A stretch of DNA of 64,000 bases from G963677325 sp963810555 (GTDB taxonomy: Bacteria; Bacteroidota; Bacteroidia; Bacteroidales; Prolixibacteraceae), in NCBI GenBank assembly GCA_963810555.1, contig CAWENX010000006.1, positions 434,001 through 498,000 of the forward strand, written 5' to 3'. Positions 38,018 to 46,809 of the stretch are shown here, piece by piece (the stretch's first letter is position 1; each line of letters opens with the position of its first letter). The notes under the pieces were generated by a model. It made no database searches and was not told the origin of the DNA. It saw nothing but the letters and a program-made list of their open reading frames with translations. The position numbers and the translations under genes were made by a program.

Positions 38018-39417
38018 TCAAGATTCAGAAATGAAAATATATCGTGAAACAACCAATATAAACAGCAGGTACATCATCCAGTGCACTTTCTTGTGCTTTA
38101 CCTGTGGCGGCTTTCAAGAGGACATAAAAGAATATTCCTCCTGCGATGCCATTGGCAATGCTGTAAGTAAACGGCATCAGGATCATGGTCATAAATGCAG
38201 GAAATCCTTCGGTGAAATCGTTAAAATCAACCTCAAGGACAGATGAAACCATCAGTACGCCCACAATGATCAGGGCAGGGGCGGTGGCAGCGCCCGGGAT
38301 CAGAATGGCCAGCGGAGCAATCAGCAGGGCAAGAAGAAATAATATTCCGGTCGTCACGGCTGTGAGCCCTGTCCGTCCTCCTTCGCTGATTCCTGCGGCG
38401 CTCTCCACATAAGCTGTAATGGTGCTTGTTCCCATCAGTGCCCCGAATGAGACGCCGAATGCATCCACAAGCATAGCCTTGCCGATTTTAGGAGAGTTGC
38501 CCTTTTTGTCAATCAACCCTGCTTTGCTTGCAGTTCCCACAAGTGTGCCGAAAGTATCGAAAAGCTCGACAAATGTGAATGTGAATACGACCGTCCAGAT
38601 ACCCATCTTTAAAGCCCCTTTCACATCCAGGGCCCCAATGGCGAGATTGCTGAAGTCTGGAAGAGAAACCATTTTAAAATGTTCAGGAATGATCGTGACT
38701 CCCAGCGGAATCCCGATAAGTGTGCTTATAATGATGCCGATTAACAAAGCCCCTTTGATTTTTTTTGCCATCAGTACCGCTGTAATACCAAGACCGATAA
38801 GACATAGAAGCATTGAAGGATTGCGAAAGGTGCCCATGCTGATGTTCCATTCAAAATATTTCAGGCTCGCCGCCCCTCCGTGTTTTGTGAGCGATTCAAG
38901 GGTTGAAGGGAGGACAGAGGTGTCGATCGAGGATGACTTCCGACAATTTCAACCCGATAATGGTAATAAAAAGACCTATCCCAACTGTGATGGCACTTTT
39001 TAATGAATTGGGAACTGCTGTAACAAGGATTTGCCGTATCCGGGTAATGGTAAGAACCACAAAAATAACTCCGGAAATAAAAACCGCTCCAAGTGCAACC
39101 CTCCAGGGCATTCCCGTACCTAAAACGGCTACAGTGGCAAAAAGGGCATTGAGTCCCATTCCCGGGGCAAGGGCAATAGGAAAATTAACGGCAAGCCCCA
39201 TCGCGATGGTAACCAATCCTGCTCCGACGGCTGTTGCAAAGAATACAGCATTTCTGTCCATTCCGGTCACAGAAAGAATATTCGGATTAAGGAAAAGAAT
39301 ATAAGCCATTGTCATGAAGGTCGTTATCCCTGCAATGACCTCCGTTCTTACCGTTGTCTTGTATTTTGATAATTTAAACAGTTTTTCTATCATAGGTTCA
39401 GATTGTCCATGATCCAT
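38018..39417 (-). pseudogene. AzgA-like purine permease (NCS2), two frameshifts
   Basis: Reading 39417-~38945, ~38945-~38090 and ~38090-38018 in successive frames gives a ~465-residue transporter: KYKTTVRTEVIAGITTFMTM, AYILFLNPNIL, FATAVGAGLVTIAMGLAVNF, ALAPGMGLNALFATVAV, FVELFDTFGTLVGTASKAGL, GTSTITAYVESAAGISEGGR, GLTAVTTGILFLLALL. These are the AzgA-branch NCS2 signatures (hypoxanthine/guanine/xanthine uptake), with ~12-14 hydrophobic segments. At the first break one extra base separates SEVI from SSIDTSVLPSTLESLTKHGG; at the second, removing one A from GGTAAAGCAC restores the ending KVHWMMYLLFILVVSRYIF and moves the stop to 38018. Both are consistent with insertion errors. Confidence 0.85.
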
Positions 39418-39471
39418 TGATGTTTATGACTTATACCTCATCAGCAATCAGCACATTAGCACATCAGCACA

Positions 39472-40137
39472 TCAAAGATTCAATCCTTCTGCAATTGCCC
39501 TGTTCAGGTATCTGTTCAGCGGTGCTATAATCTTGTAATTCTCAATCGTCTTTTCCAATAAATCCGGTGAACTAAGATCGGCGGGATCTATCTGATGGCC
39601 AAACGCATAATTCCTCGGTTTCAATAAATCAATATATTCCCAATCTTTCGGATAACCCTTGGGAGGTGTTTTCAGGCTGTCGAAATAGCCGTCCGTATAG
39701 ATTGTTTTGAATTTCTTATCATTAACGATTTTCAAATACTCTTCCGGACGGTAATAAATTTCCTGTCTGATCGCCTTAAGATGTTCAGCCGGGGGCATAT
39801 AAATTCCTCCTGACTGAAAACATTCTTCCGGCGAAATATGGAAATAATATCCTGCAAATCCTGCTTTAAATCCGCCGCGCGCCATATAACTGCCGTAATT
39901 GGTCTTGTACGGTCTTTTGTCATTCGAAAAACGGATATCCCTGTAAATCCTGAACAGACATTCCTTTGGACTTAATGCCGGCAGTTCATCGTCGAATTTC
40001 CGTATCTCACTGATCATCATCCCGGTAAATATCATGAATTCTTTCCGCGTCGTTTCGTAGCGCTGACGGTTTATTTCAAACCAGTCACGGTTATTGTTGG
40101 CTTCAAGCTCTTTTAAAAAGTCAAGTATCTCTTTCAT
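39472..40137 (-). CDS. DUF2461 domain protein
   Basis: 221 residues, no export signal. The DUF2461 (TIGR02453) pattern is clear: ILDFLKELEANNNRDWFEIN at the start, PKECLFRIYRDIRFSNDKRP near 57, YKTNYGSYMARGGFKAGFAG near 77, YFHISPEECFQSGGIYMPP near 98. The family is widespread and conserved in Bacteroidota; its activity is unknown to me. Upstream (39418-39471) and downstream tracts carry CAGCACATT-type words. Confidence 0.9.
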   Translation of the reverse strand: MKEILDFLKELEANNNRDWFEINRQRYETTRKEFMIFTGMMISEIRKFDDELPALSPKECLFRIYRDIRFSNDKRPYKTNYGSYMARGGFKAGFAGYYFHISPEECFQSGGIYMPPAEHLKAIRQEIYYRPEEYLKIVNDKKFKTIYTDGYFDSLKTPPKGYPKDWEYIDLLKPRNYAFGHQIDPADLSSPDLLEKTIENYKIIAPLNRYLNRAIAEGLNL

Positions 40138-40258
40138 CGTTCATTTGTGTAATTCGTCAATAATTCGTGTAATTCGTACTTCATTCAAATTTAACCAAAT
40201 TGAACAAATAAATTATTAAATTGCCCCTTAATTTGATAAAATAATTGAACATAGTCAG

Positions 40259-40928
40259 ATGAGGAATTGCGTGATCATTGTTGCAGGTGGGAGAGGTTCA
40301 AGGATGGGTGGCGAAACTCCGAAGCAGTTTTTGCCTCTTGCCGGAACTCCGGTATTAATGCATACAATACACAATTTCTATGAATTTGATGACAAAATTG
40401 CAATCATCGTTGTTCTGCCTCAGGATGAAATCGATCAGTGGCAAAAATTATGTGAAAAATACAGCTTTAATATCCCCCATCGGGTTGTTCCCGGAGGCGA
40501 GGTACGTTATCATTCAGTAAAAAACGGATTGAATGAAATTCCTGAATGTGACCTTATTGCAGTACACGATGGCGTTCGTCCGCTGGTCGGTCATGAGACT
40601 CTGAAACGATGCTTTGAAACAGCGGCAGAAAAAGGCTCGGCAATTCCTGTACTCCCCTCGAATGAATCCGTTCGCCAGGGAACATTGGATAACTCCAAAC
40701 CTCTCGACCGCAATCGCATTTATCTTGTTCAGACACCTCAAGTTTTTCAGATCTGATATACTGAAAAAGGCATATAACCATCCCTGGATTCCTGAATTTA
40801 CAGATGATGCCTCTGTTGTCGAGAAATCAGGAACGCCCGTTCACATGGTATTGGGGAATCGGGAAAACATTAAGATCACCTGGCCCGAAGACCTTGAAAT
40901 CGCTGAATTATTTCTGAAAAATAAATAA
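40259..40928 (+). pseudogene. ispD: 2-C-methyl-D-erythritol 4-phosphate cytidylyltransferase, one frameshift
   Basis: Makes CDP-methylerythritol, third step of the MEP isoprenoid pathway, normally essential. The joined frames give ~222 residues: nucleotide loop IVAGGRGSRMGGETPKQFLP (residues 7-26), LIAVHDGVRPLVG near 100, and after the break TPQVFRSDILKKAYNH, FTDDASVVEKSG and GNRENIKITWPEDLEIAELF. At 40743-40747 a run of five T reads VFQI-stop; removing one T restores VFRSDIL and the conserved C-terminus. Since the enzyme is usually indispensable and the defect is one homopolymer base, a sequencing error is the best explanation. Confidence 0.88.
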
Positions 40929-41036
40929 TTAAGAATGCAAATTCAAACCTAAGATTCTTGATAATTTTAATGTTATATTCGATAAATTATTTCTTAAACC
41001 ATGAAAAGAAAAATCATTAAGAGGATGGAGATATAT

Positions 41037-41044
41037 TATATTTG
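41037..41044 (+). promoter_or_regulatory. -7 element before the small gene at 41096
   Basis: TATATTTG matches TAnnTTTG, 51 bp upstream of ATG 41096. No convincing -33 box. Confidence 0.35.
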
Positions 41045-41095
41045 CAGCAATAGAAGTGAACTCTCTGCAAATTAAGTGGAAACTATAATCGGAAA

Positions 41096-41362
41096 ATGAG
41101 CGTTAAAAAAATGTATGATTTGACGTTGAATGGTACAATAGTGGGAAAATATTTCGATACGAAGGAACACAATTATCCAATCTTTGAAATTCAGGATAAT
41201 AGGATTGGAATTCAGAACAATAAACTAGATAAAGATATGAGGGGTTTATTTGAATATTGACAAAAAGGTGATTCAATTTTTAAAAAAATGGGTAACTTGG
41301 AGTTGAATGTTAATCGGAATTCGCAGGATACAAATTTTGTGATGAAGATATTTTGTATTTAA
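41096..41362 (+). pseudogene. Small hypothetical gene interrupted by TGA
   Basis: ATG 41096 opens a frame MSVKKMYDLTLNGTIVGKYF that stops at TGA 41258-41260 after 54 residues; the same frame continues after the stop as QKGDSIFKKMGNLELNVNRN and ends at TAA 41360-41362. GDSIxKK followed by an Ile/Leu-rich strand is a recurrent ending in small Bacteroidota hypothetical proteins, so the two halves probably belong together with Trp or Tyr expected at the stop. Base composition is AT-rich compared with neighbours. It may be a decayed fragment. No function can be proposed. Confidence 0.4.
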
Positions 41363-41464
41363 TTCATAAAATTTCAAATAAATTAATTAAATAAATAATG
41401 AAATAAAAGCCTTATCCTGTATATTGATCTGCATATCATCACATTAGCACATCATTTGTTTTTT

Positions 41465-41597
41465 GTAGAGACGCGCAGCGTGCATCTCGGCTTGAACATG
41501 ATCATCAAACAAGTTTAAATTGTTAACTTTCAAACAAATCTACACACATCAACAAATCGGATATTTGTCCAGAGAGATGCACACCGTGCGTCTCTGC
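41465..41597. repeat. GTAGAGAC-type palindromes, copies 2 and 3, inverted to each other
   Basis: GTAGAGACGCGCAGC-GTGCATCTC (41465-41488) and AGAGAGATGCACACC-GTGCGTCTCT (41571-41595) are each imperfect palindromes and also inverted copies of one another, 82 bp apart, in the gap 41363-42140. Confidence 0.7.
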
Positions 41598-41805
41598 CAG
41601 GTCACAGGCAGAATGTGGTATTTGATTGAACAAGAGCTAATATGGGGGAGGTTATGATCAAAGGTGAATGAAAATGCATCATTATGATAAAAAAGTGTCA
41701 CAGAGGGAAAAGCGAACCTATCATGAATCAAATATAAATGGGGTGCCTGCCGCAATTTTTACAATATAAAGTTAAATAGAAATAATGCCGTTTGATTAAA
41801 ATAAT

Positions 41806-41840
41806 GGCTAAATAAGGCTTAATATGGCTTAATACGGATT
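41806..41840. repeat. 10-nt period relative of the locus A repeat
   Basis: Units GGCTAAATAA, GGCTTAATAT, GGCTTAATAC, GGATTTA. On the minus strand it contains TCCGTATTAAG, the same word as in locus A. Confidence 0.6.
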
Positions 41841-41851
41841 TAGGCTGTTAC

Positions 41852-41879
41852 GTAGAGACGCGATTAATCGCGTCTCTAC
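41852..41879. repeat. 28-nt perfect GTAGAGAC palindrome, copy 4
   Basis: GTAGAGACGCGATT followed by its exact reverse complement AATCGCGTCTCTAC, a perfect 14+14 palindrome without a spacer, in a gene-free stretch. Confidence 0.9.
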
Positions 41880-41974
41880 CAATAATGACACAAATCACCA
41901 AATAATTATCAATTATCAACTTTCAATTGTCAATTCATCATTTCGATAGTTAACAATAAATTGAATTCACCCCC

Positions 41975-42009
41975 TCCGTACTCCGCTCCGTACTCCCTCC
42001 GTACCAAGT
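41975..42009. repeat. TCCGTAC repeat with 11/12-nt spacing
   Basis: TCCGTACTCCGC, TCCGTACTCCC and TCCGTACCAAGT follow each other at 12- and 11-nt spacing; resembles locus B. Confidence 0.6.
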
Positions 42010-42078
42010 CTATATTCGCTCTAAGACGTCATTAATCATAATATCTAAATTTCATTATTCTCAGATACCCCTTGCAGA

Positions 42079-42110
42079 GTTGTTTGATTCTTTTTTACTC
42101 CCTATATTTG
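42079..42110 (+). promoter_or_regulatory. Promoter of the GH88 gene
   Basis: GTTG (42079-42082) and TATATTTG (42103-42110) are separated by 20 nt, the usual arrangement of the phylum, 31 bp before the ATG at 42141. Confidence 0.6.
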
Positions 42111-42140
42111 AGCTTTCTTATTTAAAATTGATCATATATC

Positions 42141-43298
42141 ATGAAATCCAAACTTCTGTTTTCGTTGATACTGGCAACAGGTTATTTGTGCTCATTTGGT
42201 GCAGATTTTAAGCCGGACAAAAAACTTATCGGACGACTCTCTGAACAAATGAACTACCTTGTCTCTCATACAAAAAACGACAAGTTGGTTCCCCGTTCAT
42301 TCGTTGACGGAAAGTATAACATGGTAAAGCCTTCTGACTGGACAAGCGGCTTTGTCGCAGGTGATTATTGGTTCATGTACGAACTGACCCATGATAAAAA
42401 ATGGGAAGAAACAGCCGTCGAAAATACCCTTAAGCTGGATGGTATTCAATACCTGACCAATACCCATGATATCGGTTTCATGGTTTATTGCAGTTATGGC
42501 AATGCCTACCGGATCACAAAAGATGAAGCCTATAAAAAGGTTATTCTTCAGGCTGCCGAATCATTGAGCAAACGATTCAATCCCAAAGTAGGATGCATCC
42601 GCTCCTGGGATTTTGGGCCCTGGCAGTATCCCGTGATCATTGACAACATGATGAACCTGGAAATGGTGTTCCGGGCTTCAGAAATTTCAGGCAATCCGAA
42701 ATACCGCGAGATAGCCGTAAGTCACGCCAATACCACGCTTAAGAATCATTTCCGTGCCAATATGAGCTCTTATCACCTGGTTGATTACGATACTATTACA
42801 GGGAAACCCATTAAAAAACAAACCTATCAGGGCTTGAACGATGAATCGTCATGGGCAAGGGGACAGGCATGGGGTTTATACGGATTTACAGTTGCCTGCC
42901 GTGAAACCGGCGATAAAAAATATCTCGATGCCGCTAAAAAAATTGCAAGGTATATTGCGTCAAACCTTCCTGAAGATAAGATACCCTATTGGGATTTCAG
43001 CGCGCCGGTAACACCGCAGACCGAGAGGGATGTCTCTGCCGCTTCAATCACAGCTTCTGCATTGTATATGCTTAGTAATCTGACTGATAACAAAAGTGAG
43101 AAAAAAGAATTTTCAGGCCTGGCTGACCAGATCATGACCAGTCTCAGCTCTCCGGCTTATCTGAACAAATACGGCGAGGGAGGCGGATTCCTTTTGAAAC
43201 ATTATGTCGGAGGGAAACCATTGAATCTGGAAGTGGATGCATCAGTCAACTATGCGGACTATTACTACCTTGAGGCATTGAAAAACAGGATGAAGTAA
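42141..43298 (+). CDS. Secreted GH88 unsaturated glucuronyl hydrolase
   Basis: 385 residues. Signal peptide MKSKLLFSLILATGYLCSFG then ADFKPDKK. The alpha6/alpha6 barrel shows SDWTSGFVAGDYWFMYELTH near 68, THDIGFMVYCSYGNAYRI near 108 (Asp of the active site), IIDNMMNLEMVFRASEISGN near 170 (second Asp), ESSWARGQAWGLYGFTVACR near 235 and YADYYYLEALKNRMK at the end. The enzyme hydrates and releases the 4,5-unsaturated uronic acid left by polysaccharide lyases, and so fits with the lyase at 35000-37712 and the beta-helix gene downstream. Periplasmic. Has its own promoter. Confidence 0.93.
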   Translation: MKSKLLFSLILATGYLCSFGADFKPDKKLIGRLSEQMNYLVSHTKNDKLVPRSFVDGKYNMVKPSDWTSGFVAGDYWFMYELTHDKKWEETAVENTLKLDGIQYLTNTHDIGFMVYCSYGNAYRITKDEAYKKVILQAAESLSKRFNPKVGCIRSWDFGPWQYPVIIDNMMNLEMVFRASEISGNPKYREIAVSHANTTLKNHFRANMSSYHLVDYDTITGKPIKKQTYQGLNDESSWARGQAWGLYGFTVACRETGDKKYLDAAKKIARYIASNLPEDKIPYWDFSAPVTPQTERDVSAASITASALYMLSNLTDNKSEKKEFSGLADQIMTSLSSPAYLNKYGEGGGFLLKHYVGGKPLNLEVDASVNYADYYYLEALKNRMK

Positions 43299-43402
43299 AG
43301 GAACCCATCATCTCTGGAATCAAGACTGAACGAATTAACTTGGCGATCAAAGAGCAGATGTAATATCTTTGAAAATCACTATATTTGTTAAAATTATTTG
43401 AT

Positions 43403-43618
43403 ATGAAAAGTGCAGCGCTTCATTTTAGTGATATTGTGGATGAAATTTACAGTCTGCCTCTTGAGGAAAAACTTGAGTTGAAGAATTTACTGGAGCATAA
43501 TATTTCCGAAGAAAGAAGGGATGAAATAATTAGCAATTATAAGCAGTCAAAAGAAGAGCAAAAATCAGGAAAACTGAAATTTTCATCCTCGGTAGAAGAA
43601 CTAAAAAAAATGCTGTAG
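43403..43618 (+). CDS. Antitoxin of a RelE-type toxin-antitoxin pair
   Basis: 71 residues from ATG 43403 (an earlier in-frame TTG at 43385 would add six residues). Sequence: an acidic helical N-terminus SDIVDEIYSLPLEEKLELKN and a lysine-rich tail NYKQSKEEQKSGKLKF, the usual make-up of small type II antitoxins next to RelE/YafQ toxins. It shares the junction TAGTG with the next gene: its stop TAG overlaps the toxin's GTG start by one base, so translation is coupled. Such proteins neutralise the toxin by direct binding and commonly repress their own promoter. No DNA-binding fold is evident by eye. Confidence 0.75.
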   Translation: MKSAALHFSDIVDEIYSLPLEEKLELKNLLEHNISEERRDEIISNYKQSKEEQKSGKLKFSSSVEELKKML

Positions 43619-43887
43619 TGGAAATCGCTTTTAGTGATTCATTCAAAAAAGCTTACAAAAAAAGGGTTAAATCATCAGAATCAGAAAAAGAATTCTGGAT
43701 GTGTGTTGAATTGTTTATTAAAGATCCCTTTAACCTCAGACTGAAAACACACAAATTATCAGGAAAGTTAAAAGGTCTTTGGAGTTTTTCTGTTGAATAT
43801 GATGTGCGGGTTGTATTTTATTTTACTAAAGACAAGCCCCCAAAGGCAGTTTTAATCGATATTGGATCACACGAGCAAGTATATTAA
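43618..43887 (+). CDS. RelE/ParE-superfamily toxin
   Basis: 89 residues with GTG start overlapping the antitoxin stop. Features of the RelE/StbE fold: FSDSFKKAYKKRVKSSESEK, LRLKTHKLSGKLKGLWSFSV (the HKLxGxLKGxWS block), EYDVRVVFYFTKDKPPKAVL and a final GSHEQVY with the conserved His and Tyr. YafQ/RelE relatives cut mRNA on the ribosome; this one has candidate catalytic basic and His residues but its activity cannot be proven. Genomic context (polysaccharide genes, gaps rich in repeats) does not show a mobile element. Confidence 0.85.
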   Translation: MEIAFSDSFKKAYKKRVKSSESEKEFWMCVELFIKDPFNLRLKTHKLSGKLKGLWSFSVEYDVRVVFYFTKDKPPKAVLIDIGSHEQVY

Positions 43888-43943
43888 TTATACTATTCTA
43901 ATCATGAAGTCTGATACTCTCGTTTCGAATAAATCATAAACTT

Positions 43944-45179
43944 ATGTCAAGAAAAGTATTTTCCCTTTTGTTTGTTTTGTCGATCATCTACAGTCATTCT
44001 CACGCTGGTGAATATTATGTTTCCAGAAGTGGGACTAATCAGGGAGGCGCTTCATGGACCTCAGCCTGGAATGAATTTGACCAGGTGAACTGGAAAACTG
44101 TACCCTCCGGGAGTACTCTTTACATCGCGGCAGGCACCTATACGACCTCATTTCCTACGCTTACCGTATCGGGAATCACAATAAAACGGGCAACTGTATC
44201 CGATCACGGGACTGGTGAAGGATGGAATGACTCCCTGGACGGCGTAGTGCTGGTAGATCATGCTCCGACCTGTTTTCTTGATGTGAAAGATGTTGATGGA
44301 TTTATTTTTGACGGAGCTTCTCATTCTCCCTGGAAATTCAAAGAACAGGGCATTACAGGGAAAAGTGGTCAGCTTTTAGTGAGGAATTCCAAAAATGTGG
44401 TAATTCGCAATGTAGAATTAGACGGGCAAAACGAAAAAACGCTAAACTGGGGCCCCGAAGACGGACTGCGCGTTGTTTATACGGATCACCTGTTGGTTGA
44501 ACATTGCTACATACACGATTTCAGACAATATTTCGGCGAGGTGGAATACGCACATGAGGACGCAGTCCAGATGCCCAGCGGTAATAACGTAACTTTCCGC
44601 TATAATATTTTTTCCAACTGCGGTATGCTCCTTTATCTGGGCGATATCGGTTGGGACAACCAATGGGTCAATGGCATCACAATCGAACACAACCTCTTTT
44701 ACTGTGAAAGCGGAATTGGGGCGGGCTGCTATAATGCAGTTGTTTTTGGAGGCATCAATAAATTCGGCAGGGATACGACGAGAATTGAAAATAATACCTT
44801 TGCCATCCGCAGTGATGAGCGCGGAAGCAGAAGGGTCTTATACTATTCAGGAAGAGGTATGAACAATAAAACCAACAACTACTTTCGCAACAATCTGATA
44901 TACAACAGTTCCCTTGGAGATATCAACCAGGTGCCTGACCATTCTTACAACTGCTATTACAATCCTTTCAAACCCAAGGATGTTCTGACCGAAACAGGTG
45001 GAATTATTGCCGATCCTTTGTTTGTCGACTATACCTTCAATGATTTTCATCTGCAAAAATCCTCACCGTGTATTAACAAAGGGACAAAGCTCGGTTGGAA
45101 ATTTGATCTGGATGGAAATAAGATCAAAGGCAAGCCGGATTTGGGATGCTTTGAATTTGTAAAACAGAAACATAAGTAG
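43944..45179 (+). CDS. Secreted right-handed beta-helix protein
   Basis: 411 residues. Signal peptide MSRKVFSLLFVLSIIYSHSH then AGEYYVSRSGTNQGG, a typical opening of PL6/chondroitinase-B-like and choice-of-anchor beta-helix proteins. Repeated strand motifs LLVRNSKNVVIRNVELDGQN, LLVEHCYIHDFRQYFG, VTFRYNIFSNCGMLLYLGD, ITIEHNLFYCESGIGAG and IENNTFAIRSDERG mark successive coils. The end NDFHLQKSSPCINKGTKLG and DLGCFEF is the standard terminal capping sequence. Probably binds or cleaves a uronic acid polysaccharide outside the cell; catalytic residues are not certain. Neighbour of GH88 and near the lyase. Confidence 0.82.
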   Translation: MSRKVFSLLFVLSIIYSHSHAGEYYVSRSGTNQGGASWTSAWNEFDQVNWKTVPSGSTLYIAAGTYTTSFPTLTVSGITIKRATVSDHGTGEGWNDSLDGVVLVDHAPTCFLDVKDVDGFIFDGASHSPWKFKEQGITGKSGQLLVRNSKNVVIRNVELDGQNEKTLNWGPEDGLRVVYTDHLLVEHCYIHDFRQYFGEVEYAHEDAVQMPSGNNVTFRYNIFSNCGMLLYLGDIGWDNQWVNGITIEHNLFYCESGIGAGCYNAVVFGGINKFGRDTTRIENNTFAIRSDERGSRRVLYYSGRGMNNKTNNYFRNNLIYNSSLGDINQVPDHSYNCYYNPFKPKDVLTETGGIIADPLFVDYTFNDFHLQKSSPCINKGTKLGWKFDLDGNKIKGKPDLGCFEFVKQKHK

Positions 45180-45276
45180 CGACGACTATTAAATCCGAAA
45201 GGTATATACCCATTACAATTCATAACTCTCCCGATAGCTATCGGGATTATATCTTATATCTCATCTCTGATTAGAA

Positions 45277-46185
45277 ATGGCCTATTTTGGTGAAATAGCC
45301 GCCTTGCTTACTGCCCTGTTTTGGATGGTTACCAGCCTTTCATTTGAATCGGCTGGCAAAAAGGTCGGTTCCCTCTCGGTCAACCTGATCCGCCTGCTGA
45401 TTGCATTTTTGATTTACGGAATTGTAGACTATTTCAGAAGAGGTTTTTTCCTCCCCCTGGATGCAGGGGCCGAACGCTGGATGTGGCTGATCCTATCAGG
45501 TATAGTCGGTTTCGTTATGGGCGATTTGTTTCTTTTCGAAGCTTATGTGGTGATCGGCGCCCGTATTTCCATGCTGATCATGGCGCTGGCTCCCCCCATA
45601 ACGGCTTTTGTAAGCTGGCTGATGCTTGGGGAAGTCCTCACTCCAAAGAGCTGGTTGGGAATGATTGTGACTCTTACAGGAATTGCAATTGTCATTCTGA
45701 AACGTGAAAAGAGGGAGTTAGACTCAACCGCAAGAAGGAAAATAACGACCAATTACAGCCTGGCAGGAATATTACTTGCTTTTGGAGGAGCAGTAGGTCA
45801 GGCAGTTGGTCTTGTTCTCAGTAAAAAAGGAATGGGAGATTATGATGCCTTTGCAGCTTCCCATATTCGTGTAATTGCCGGACTGATCGGATTTGCCATC
45901 CTTGTCCTCATCATGAAACGTACCCAAAATCTTTGGAAAGCTTTGCATCACCTGTCAGCCATGAAAAGAATCACTTTAGGCGCCTTTTTCGGTCCCTTTC
46001 TTGGCGTAGCCTTTTCACTTCTTGCCATTCAGCATACGGAAACAGGCATTGCCGCTACCCTTATGTCGATCGTACCCGTGCTGATTATTGCCCCGGCAGT
46101 CCTGATTTTTCATGAAAAGGTCAACTGGAAAGAAATCATTGGCGCAGTGATTACAGTCGGGGGAGTTGCACTTTTTTTCTTATAA
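45277..46185 (+). CDS. EamA/DMT-family transporter
   Basis: 302 residues with ten hydrophobic segments in two EamA repeats: YFGEIAALLTALFWMVTSLS at the start, LVIGLIVGF-type LILSGIVGFVMGDLFLFEAY, MLIMALAPPITAFVSWLMLG, and in the second half SLAGILLAFGGAVGQAVGLV, LGAFFGPFLGVAFSLLAIQH, ATLMSIVPVLIIAPAVLIFH. Family members export or import small metabolites (amino acids, nucleosides, drugs); substrate not predictable. Inner membrane. Stands alone before the hairpin cluster at 46.2-46.6 kb. Confidence 0.9.
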   Translation: MAYFGEIAALLTALFWMVTSLSFESAGKKVGSLSVNLIRLLIAFLIYGIVDYFRRGFFLPLDAGAERWMWLILSGIVGFVMGDLFLFEAYVVIGARISMLIMALAPPITAFVSWLMLGEVLTPKSWLGMIVTLTGIAIVILKREKRELDSTARRKITTNYSLAGILLAFGGAVGQAVGLVLSKKGMGDYDAFAASHIRVIAGLIGFAILVLIMKRTQNLWKALHHLSAMKRITLGAFFGPFLGVAFSLLAIQHTETGIAATLMSIVPVLIIAPAVLIFHEKVNWKEIIGAVITVGGVALFFL

Positions 46186-46291
46186 ATCTTATAATTTTCA
46201 CTATTGTCCGGATAAATTTTCTATTAGGAAAAAGATTCTTTCACTCCATTTCATTCCGTTCAGAATGACAGCGGGTTATGTTTTTTAGGAC

Positions 46292-46342
46292 TATTGGGAA
46301 GGGTGGTTTGGCGGCCGGGCCGCCAAACCACCCTTCCCAATA
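46292..46342. repeat. Perfect 24-bp GC-rich hairpin
   Basis: The left arm 46292-46315 (starting TATTGGGAAGGGTGG, ending TTTGGCGGC) is the exact complement of 46319-46342; the loop is CGG. No gene and no U-run adjoins. Confidence 0.9.
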
Positions 46343-46475
46343 ACAAACGCCCTTCAAATGAATGTCATTCTGAGAGCTTACCCCAAAAAAATGGGGCATG
46401 ATATGATAATGACAGGGAGTGGAGATCCCTCATTCCACTTCGTTTCATTCAGGATGACATTTGGGATCTTTTTAT

Positions 46476-46522
46476 GAGGAGGAGAGGAGGGGGCGGCAAC
46501 GCCGCCCCCTCCTCTCCTCCTC
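46476..46522. repeat. Perfect 22-bp purine/pyrimidine hairpin
   Basis: The left arm 46476-46497 (GAGGAGGAGAGGAGGGGG then CGGC) pairs exactly with 46501-46522 around the loop AAC. The arms are almost pure purine and pure pyrimidine. Confidence 0.9.
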
Positions 46523-46809
46523 CCCCTCCTCAAAGACGAACTGTCATTCCGATGCGAAGCGAGGAATCTATTATTTCCTTCAAAAATCTGTCATTGGTAA
46601 CGAAGTGAAGAATCTTTTTAAATTTCCCCTGACAGGAAAGAATTTTTTAATGATCTGCTAAGATGTCAGATAGAATCCGCTTTTAAAGTCCCTTTTGAAG
46701 AAAAAATTACAAAAAGATTTGTATAACATTCATTTCCTGACAGTTTACAGCCTAAAGTCTATATCCCCTTTTCATTCGTAGTTCCTCATTCGTCATTCGT
46801 CATTCGTAA

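Larger units (their letters stand above)
46233..46620. repeat. Cluster of TCATTCnGA words and two long hairpins
   Basis: Between the EamA gene and the cyclophilin gene, alternating-direction copies of a TCATTCTGA...GAAGAATCT word (near 46233-46270, 46363, 46427-46460, 46541-46572, 46590) flank two perfect hairpins described separately. The rest of the gap 46186-46809 holds only AT-rich tracts of the TTCGTCATTCG type. Confidence 0.75.

Noticed and set aside
40743..40747. Programmed frameshift in ispD
   Set aside because: No stimulatory structure or family precedent; the shift is cured by one base and matches errors elsewhere in the window.
43403..43887. Mobile element carrying the toxin-antitoxin pair
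   Set aside because: No transposase, integrase, terminal repeats or target duplication found around it.
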